From Cliona cf. orientalis (Eukaryota; Porifera; Demospongiae; Clionaida; Clionaidae), in the NCBI GenBank assembly GCA_963930775.1, contig OZ005695.1:5642001-5706000 (forward strand): a DNA stretch of 64,000 nucleotides. Reading direction: 5' to 3'. This document shows, one piece after another, positions 50,501 to 59,500 of the stretch. How positions within the stretch are numbered: the stretch's first letter is position 1; each line of letters starts with the position of its first letter. Position numbers and translations under genes: made by a program. The notes beneath the pieces were generated by a model. It was given only the letters and a program-made list of their open reading frames with translations, was not told the origin of the DNA and did no database searches.

Positions 50501-53500
50501 AGGAAAAAGCAATCATGGGATTGGGAGCACTTGGGGGCGTAATTTTTACATGGGCACACAGAATGGGTTGAAAAAACAATTAAATTTTAATTGACATTAG
50601 AAATTTTTTATTCATGCCTTAGGATTCAAGTTATGGTCCTTCGAAGTTTTCCCATGTTTGTATACGAAGCCATGCATTTTCCACCCACACACTATGTGAG
50701 GGATGGAGCTACATGCGCACATTAAAATGACGATCTTTACTCACTTTTGCCAAAATTGAAGTCTAAGCTGCCTGCTTGCATTGTGTGGCTCTACTATGCT
50801 CAACTACAGTAGGAGGCATAGAAACGGTAATGTTTCCGTTCCGTACTGTTCCGTCTAAACGGAATACGTCCCATGCTGTTCAATCCCGTTTTGCACGTGC
50901 AAGCGATCAATTAACACGTTGGGCATATCTTACCAACGTGTCAAGAACCAGGGCGCTCGTGGACCTAGAATCGATGCCTTTACACTGCCACTGTCTTCTA
51001 AATTCTGCTGGGACACTGCTGCTGCCGCTCTTCTGATTTGAGCGTGTTTTGCAATCACCATTTGACTGCGAGCAATTTTCGCTATCGTCAATCGATCGAC
51101 CTCGGATCACTGATCAATTCAAATTGCCTTAATTTACAACTAGCAGATCGACTGAAGGTATAGTACTCCTTTTGGCTCTGTTGGACGTACTCTTCTAGTG
51201 TATAGTTCGAGCTAGCTATACGGTTCGCTTAGCCGATCGCACCATTTATTACCTGCTCCGCCTCCCGTTCAATTCCTGTTTTTCTGTTGAACGGAATGCG
51301 CACATCTTTCCATTGAAACGGAATGGGATGGGACGGAAACGTCACCATTTTTATGCCTCCTACGTACTGTACCGTATAATGGGAAACTTTCGAGGGAGAA
51401 AACTTTCACGAATTTCGTGATTTTTCAGCCATCCGCGAAAGTTTTCTCCACGAAATTCTAGGCATGCCACACCCATTATCCGATCAGTTTTTGCATTCCG
51501 CGAAAGTTTTCTCCGCGAAATGCTCCTTTCCTACCGATCCGCGAAAGTTTTCTCCCTCAAAAATTTCCCGCTATACGGTATGTGGTGATTTCTGGACAAT
51601 TTTTTCTGCTTAGTGTGTGGGCTCCTTGTTAATACACTAAGTAATTACACGCTATAAGTAGAAAAAAACCCATTAATTAATGTAGGGGGAATTGGGAGCA
51701 CTTGGGGACATAATTTTTGCATGGGCATGCAGAATTATGGGTCAAATCTAGAGATTTAACCTTTAGGAATTTTTATTCACGCCTTTTTAGAATTGAGTTA
51801 TGGCCCTTTGAAATTTTCCCATAATATTATTTTTAATTGTATAGGGATTAAAGCCATGTATTTGCAATGTTTTCCGCCCACGCACTACATGATAAATGGG
51901 GAATAGCTGTTAGGCACTCGCACATATTACGCTGACGATTTTTATCCGAATTGCTCAAAAGTGGAGTACAGGCTGCCTTCCTGCATTATGAAGCACTATA
52001 GTGCAAAATCCTGGGCGCAATAGCTATAGCTAGTCTGCATATTTCAAATTTGCCAAGCAACTCTGTTACTTATACAGTGTACTGAGTAGTTGTAGAGAGT
52101 AACCACGAGAATGCACTAATACGGATTGCATACAATTACATGTAGGTAATAGTACCACGTGCATGCCAGATCAGCAAATCTAGTACAAAGTAAAGCCAAG
52201 AAGCGTAGTTGATAGCCTACTGTGATCTGTGATGAGTCAGTTTAGTTACAAGAACTATCGCTAGAGCTACACACTACTAATCTTGAAATGAAGCCATCGC
52301 TGTCTCTTTCATCGATCGAGAGCTTGTCAAGAAGCGAAGGCCATGGTAGTCAGTAAATGTTGCCAGAACTTTTGAACAAAGCGTTTTCAACGAAATCCAC
52401 ACAATTCATACTTTGAAGATGCCGTGAAAAGCCTAATGGCGCCTAGTTTGCATTGTATAAACCAGGTATGTAGCAGCTGGCGTGATGACAGACACACACA
52501 CACACAGAACGACTACCGTACCCCTCGCGCATGCGCCAAGGATTAAATATATACCGTATTGTCTCTAATTTAACGGACATCTCTAATTATCCGGATACCA
52601 TTTCGAATTATTTTTTTACCTCTAATTACACCGGACAGTCAATGAAGTTTGAATTTTTGTTGTTCTAATCATCCGGACATCGTTGTTCTAATGTGGACAG
52701 CTCGGCTAGCGCGCTACCTATACCCATATCAGTGTATGAAGGAGGCGAGTTGTTCTCTTTCCCACCATGAACAGGGAGCTCCAGGTATCGTCTCATTTAC
52801 TCAATCTCTGCAGCTGCTCGATCACACGTCCATTTGACCGAATGCGCATGCGTGAAAGCGTGTTCTAATTCATCGGACACTTCAAACGCCAACTATTTTC
52901 GTGTGCTCTAATTATAGCGGACATTGGCCAAAATAATTATTTTTCTGGTGTCCATTAAATTAGAGGTAATACGGTATATATATACCGTATAGCGGGAAAT
53001 TTTCGAGGGAGAAAACTTTCGCGGATGGCGGAAAAATCGCGAAATTCGTGAAAGTTTTCTCCCTCGAAAGTTTCCCGCTATACAGTATAAGCTCTTCATG
53101 ACAATGCATCCAGCTTGACTATATATGACTATGTGGTGGTTTTTGGACCATTTTTTCTGCTTAGTGTGTGGTCCCCTTGTTATACACTTATACATGTACA
53201 TGCATGCACTAAGTACACTATTACACTAAGTAGAAAAAAAGATTTCCATTATTGGGACTCTGGGGCCAGGAGTGGTTGCGACAGTAACTTTTATATGGGG
53301 CCCACGCAGAATGGCTAACTGTGATCGAGAGCTTTTTTGATTCACACCTTAGAATTAAGGTTACGCCTCTTAGAGTGTTCCCCATATATTTGTATAGGGA
53401 AACAATGCGGGAGGTTTCCACGTGTGGTGTGCGTTATTTAGAAACACGCTGATAATTGGAGTATGGGCTACCTGCTTGCATTGTATGCATGGCTCTACAG

Positions 53501-56500
53501 TGTATTTAGGTGTACTACTGTAGTTAATTGAATACAACGTATGATCCAATCTAACGTAAGAAATTAGCATTTTACAAATTCTCATATATAATGTGTATGT
53601 ATATGGAGCGATTGACGACCTTTACCAGAAAAGCGTGCGTTTTTCAAAATATTGAAAATTTTTTCCATACGTAGTATTAGATTAAGTACGGTATGTGTGG
53701 ATTTCTGGACAATTGTTTTTCTGCTTAGTGTGTCGGCTCGCTTGAAAAAAGAAAATTAAAAGCAATAGGGAAGAAGAAAAGTCTTAATTAGGGGTCTTTT
53801 ATATACCACGATTTTTATATAGGCACGCAGAATGGGTTGAAATTAGGGATTTGACCTTGGGGAATTTTGATTCACACTTTAGTATTAAAGTTATATATGA
53901 CACTTCCTCAAATATTTGTATAGGGAAGCCATGCATTTGCAATGTTTTCCTACTTTAGTCAAAATTGGAATACAGGCTGCCTGATTGCATTGCATATATG
54001 GCTCTACTATGCATCCATGCAGCTCAATTATATGGAGGTTTCCAGACAATTTTTTCTGCTTAGTATGTGGGCTCCTTGAAAAAGGAAGAATATGACAAAC
54101 GGCTATTTTTTGAAAACATCTGATTCTGGCATGTACAATTGTTTTGATGCATGATATCTTGGTCTTGATAGACTGGAGATTCTGATTTTGACACTTAGAA
54201 TTACAAATTCATCTGTTTTGAGATATTGAGGTATTTATAATACATTACATATATGGAGTGTCCATGCCATCCCTACTTATAGTCGGTAGACTCTGTGATG
54301 ATTATGCTTCTTTAAACAGAACGTGGCCGTCAGTCTGGACTGACTAATACTGAGGACTATACTAATGGTGATATTGATGATTATAGCCCTTCTCCGTCTG
54401 CCAGGTCATCCCCTGCTCCTTCCACAAGATATAAGTATTCAAGGTTTGTATCAAGAACGTATTTGTTTATTATCATTATGTAATGTGATGGGGGAACTGA
54501 GCAGTATGCTGCTGAAGTACCGTATAGCGGGTAATTTTCATGGGGGGCTAATTTTCGTTATTTTCATGACTGCTCTAACAGTCACGAAGTTTACACCCCA
54601 TGAAAATTTGCCACAGTAGGTAAAGGTCGTCTGGTAAAGTTGCCGTGAGTGTGCACGCGATCGTGGTCAAAACGCATGGCATCTGCCTCCAATCTGTTGA
54701 GTCTCTGCGATCATCGAACACAGTATGAGACTGGAAAATTTCTGTTTCTGTCACTTCGGTGACAGTCATCGGTAGCTAGGTGATGGCGAACAGGGCGTGG
54801 CAAGTGCAATTGTCAAGAGCCACGAAATTTAGACCCAAGAAATTAAATTTGGAGGTGAAATGTTACTTATCACAAAGATTAATACCCTCGAAAATTTCCC
54901 GCTATACAGTATCGCTCCGTAGCTAAGAAATGAATACAGCAGTGTGTGTACTGGGTATGGTTACACATGCATGAAGCCATGCAACACAACTTGCTGTGTA
55001 CACGCATCACAATCCAGTAGGTACCTGGAGTCCATAAAGGTTATAACACAGGCTGAAGAATTGCCTAGGCAAAATAGTTGTGATAACACACCACATGATC
55101 AAATTTGCATGTGAAGGAGAGGCTTGGCAGAGGTTTATCTATCAAAACACACCACATGATCAAATTTGCATGTGAAGGAGAGGCTTGGCAGAGGTTTATC
55201 TATCAATTAGCACTTACCTTGTGCTATATATCAATCATTAGAACAGTTGATTGAAAGTCTTGATTGCTAACTTTTCTCAACTGATGGTCTTGTTGCACTG
55301 ATCTGTGTATTGGTCGTGGTGTTGGCATGTATTCTACTGTTCTTTGACCAAAAATGTTTCATTGCATGAACCTAATCAAATACGTGTATGCAGCAAGACT
55401 GTATACCAACTGAGATTCGGTAGACTCTTATGTAGGGATGGCTTGGACACTCCCACATATTATACATTACAAAATGTATATGTATACATGAAATAAATGG
55501 AGATTCTCTCTGTAAATAACTTAACTGTTTGATAAAACTTGCCGATGTTTTGACTAGATGCTCTAGTCATCCTCAGGGTAAAAGTGAAGCAAGGTACGAA
55601 AATCCTGGTGTTTTTAAAGGCATGGCTCCTGCGCTCGCACGGCGCGCCCATTCAGTTCAGCACAGAGGCTGAAGCACCAGTATGACTAGGGCTGGCGTGG
55701 TTGCCCCCTCCCCTTGTTTCATTATAGTCGCAATTCAGCAGCCCAGTAACTCGTAGCCCCAGTCTCGATTAAGCCTGTTGTTGTGGGGGGTCCTCTTGAT
55801 GTATAAGGCTTCCTTTTCCTTTGGTTGGACAGCCCTGTCTAGCACCCTGGTTTCGTCCCAACGCTTGCTGGTCCCACTGCTATGGTATACTTTCATGTGC
55901 ACCCACTTTGCATTCAATGGTCAGTAATGGTTGTCACATGGAAATGTAATGATCTCGTGTATAAGCCCCCTCCCCACTTTTGCCCTATGCTAACATGCAC
56001 AAGGGGGGCATAATGCATGATGCAGCCATCTTATGCTTTTCTGCTCATGCGCACAACTGTTGTAGAATCCTGTGATTGAGTAGGCACTATTGATAGGTGT
56101 GGCTACAGTGGCCAACAAAAAAGGCACCGTTTGTGATGCTCGTGGATCGTATCCCTCGATTTGAAGCACACTATTATAATTAATAGCCAGTTTTCACCGA
56201 ATTCGACTGATTTGTTGTACACACGAGTCACATATATAGATGCCTACATCTTGAGATGTGGCGATTTTTGTGCTAACAACAATAACACGATGGATTACTT
56301 TACCCCTTGCAGATGGGCGCGGGGTAAGTACCTGCATACAAGTACGCATGTGTATTTGTGGGGACATTTAAGGGGTGTTAACCGTATGTCACGTTGTACT
56401 TACTAAATTTGCCTATCAATAGATGTTTGTGTTGGAGGGCGTACCCTGCCTGAGGCGGGGCTTGTTAAATTTTAGTTCCGTGATCCTATGCATGTCTGGA

Positions 56501-59500
56501 GGCTTATCCTTTTCTATGGTGCAGCAGCTCAGTGTTTGTGGATTGTGTATGGCCGGGCCTCTGCCTTCTTTCCCCTACAACTGTTTCCTTTGAAGATACA
56601 AGTGATGGGGTACGCTGTTATCCCCATTTGGTCCTCTGGTTACTACTGGTCTGATCGGTTGGACAAGATTTTGCGAAGCCGGAGGTGGGAGGGTGGGATC
56701 TTTTGTTTGTGAGTCACGTTTTACTGCTGCCAAGACCTTGATAGTCAACTGAGAAATGACAGACTGGCAGGTGCTTTTCTATCTGGCTAGCATTCAATTT
56801 GGTGCGCTTCGCCCTGAGCATGTGCAATTGGGCTATGTACAAGTGGCCCCTTGGCACGCACTCCTTCGGTTACTTTGAATCCTTCAACCCACATTGGCCA
56901 GTCGCTCAATCAATCACTCGATCATTCACGCTGTACAACTCAAAGCAAGCAAGCATGCAGATATTGAGGTCAAGGGTCATAATAATATAATAATAATGAT
57001 GATGATGATGATGACGAAATATGCCTAATAGCAAGTAAATATAACAGCAAACAAGCATGCACTTGTAAGCAAAATGCGCCTAATAACGAGAAAAAAAATC
57101 TGGTATACTACCTGGGATTACTCCCAAGCCATGCCCTCTTTCGTTCCTTCACACTGCCGAAGTCAGAATTGGTATAAGGAAGTGCATGAAAGCAGACAAT
57201 CCTTGTTTACTTAATAGAAATTTAGCAAGTCAGAAATAAGAAAATTCCTAATTATTGGTAATAAATTCAAATTGAAAGTTGGAATGAGAATTCAAATTGG
57301 TACTGTATGAACACTTGACCACTTGCCCAGTAGCTGCATGCATAATGGTTCATATGGTAAAAGGTCGTCAATATAGTGCGTACACACATTTACTGGCGCG
57401 TCTATCAAAGAGATGGAGTCTGAGAGTCGACCGCGGCCGACTCTCGACCTCGACACTGACAATTTTCAATCACAGGAGACGAACTCGACAGCTTTTGAAC
57501 ATCAGGCTAGTCGCGGCATGGCACACAGCCGTGCGTGCTATATATAGCACAAGGCTAGCTGACAATTTTCAATCACAGGAGACGAACTCGACAGCTTTTG
57601 AACATCAGGTTAGTCGCGGCATGGCACACAGCCGTGCGTGCTATATATAGCACAAGGCTAGTTTTATTTATCCACGGGATTACGTCAGCCAAGAGAACGC
57701 GTGAAGTTCGGCCGGCGGTACTTCGCAGAGAAAGTAGCGCTCAGCTTATAATGTATTCGCTGGGTACATGCGTCAGATACTCTACATATATACCGATTTT
57801 CAAGTCTCAGAAAGGCTCCACGGAGGCCCTGAGTTTTCTGGCAATTACCTCATAGATTACCTCATCATTACCTAATAACCGCAGAAAAGTAAATTGCTAC
57901 TGGGCAAGTAATGAACAACTTGGAGACTACGTCCAGAGTCCCTCAATAGAATTGCACTGCGCTTACTGTGCGCCGCCATAATTCGAACTAGCATCGACAA
58001 ACTGCGCATGCTCTTTATATTGGGGCGCGCGGCTTGAGCCGGTTGACCCGGACGTGACCTCCACCTGCCATGTGCTAGACTGAACAGGGAAATTCCCCCG
58101 AGTGCGAGCTCGCCAAAGAAAGCGAACTGAGAAAATCGCCATATCTCATCGATAGTCCACGATGTCTTCTACGCTAGGTTCAAATTCTGGGCCCCAACAA
58201 GCTTTCATGCATGCTAAACATTTTGAAACAGTCTTAACCGCATTTTCGTCATATTTTACATCACAATTACCTCATCGGTCGGCCGAAGCGTTTTTCTAAT
58301 TGGGACTCTGGACGTAATGATCTAGTAAAAGCATCAATAGCTCCATATATTATGAACATAATGCTAATTTCTTACATGAAATTGGATCATGTGGATTTGT
58401 TGAAATAGGTAATAGATATGGCCCTTCTGGGCCGCCGTAGTATTCCATTGCTAGGCTTGCTTTAGGATGTCATCTTGTTCATGCTCATAAGGTGCACGTG
58501 TATGTATCATTTGTAACCATGCCCTTCGACTCCAACAACTATAAAACCGTAATAATTATGTGGATGGATCAGGCATAGCTAGTTAGGAACTTGGCCAAGG
58601 GGCCACTGGGAATGGCATCAACATTGCTGCGATTCACAATATACTATTGCAAAAGCAAAAATAGACAACCAAGACACAATTTTCTATTTTTCTATTTAGA
58701 AAAGCAGTCCACATTTGTTAGTTATATCTAATGTAATATAATTCCAGAACACACTACAGATGTAATATTGTTGATATAAGATTTTGTTGTATGTCCACTC
58801 TGCCCCTTTCTTTAGAAGTGCATGTGTGACGGCAGTAGGCTGTCAGTGTTGATATGCATGCATAAACCAGTGCCTTTTGGCACTGGTTTATGCCTATCAT
58901 GGCCTTGTAAGGCTAAGCACTCTAGCTGGAGCTCAATTTTAAATTATCTACAGTACACATTGTAATTACCTGTGTAAGTTCTATAACATAATCAGAGATT
59001 ATGAGACACACATACTTTAATGTTTGTATTATATCCATGGTGTTTGTTTCCATTTGTAGACGTGATCGTGATCGGGTATCAACTCTGAACCTATCCACAG
59101 ATGTTGATTCTGAACTACTTGACTTTGAAGATCACTTTTCATCACCATCAAGCTTTTATGCTGGCACTGGTGGAAAACCTCCACTTGCTTTTAGTATTGA
59201 TAAACCTTCTAGGAAGCGGTAAGATCAAGGATTAATACTTAGTCTTAGAAAATTATTACCACTGTTAAATCTCTGATTAGAACTTCAATATCACAGTCAA
59301 GTAGTCAGCTCTTCAAAGAGCCAGTTCCAGAAACATTAGACTGGATTGGTTATGTTGATCCCAATGAACCACGATACTGTTTGTGCAATCAGGTTAGTGA
59401 TGCCCACTTACCATATGAAGTGTATTGTGCCCTGGAATACCTTAGGGTGACAAGTATTTGCAGGTGGGATTTTGGCTTTCAGTATATTTTGTGAGTACTA

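Noticed and set aside
57297..57650. 117-codon ORF
   Set aside because: It consists of the 103-bp tandem duplication; the frame is not the same in both units.
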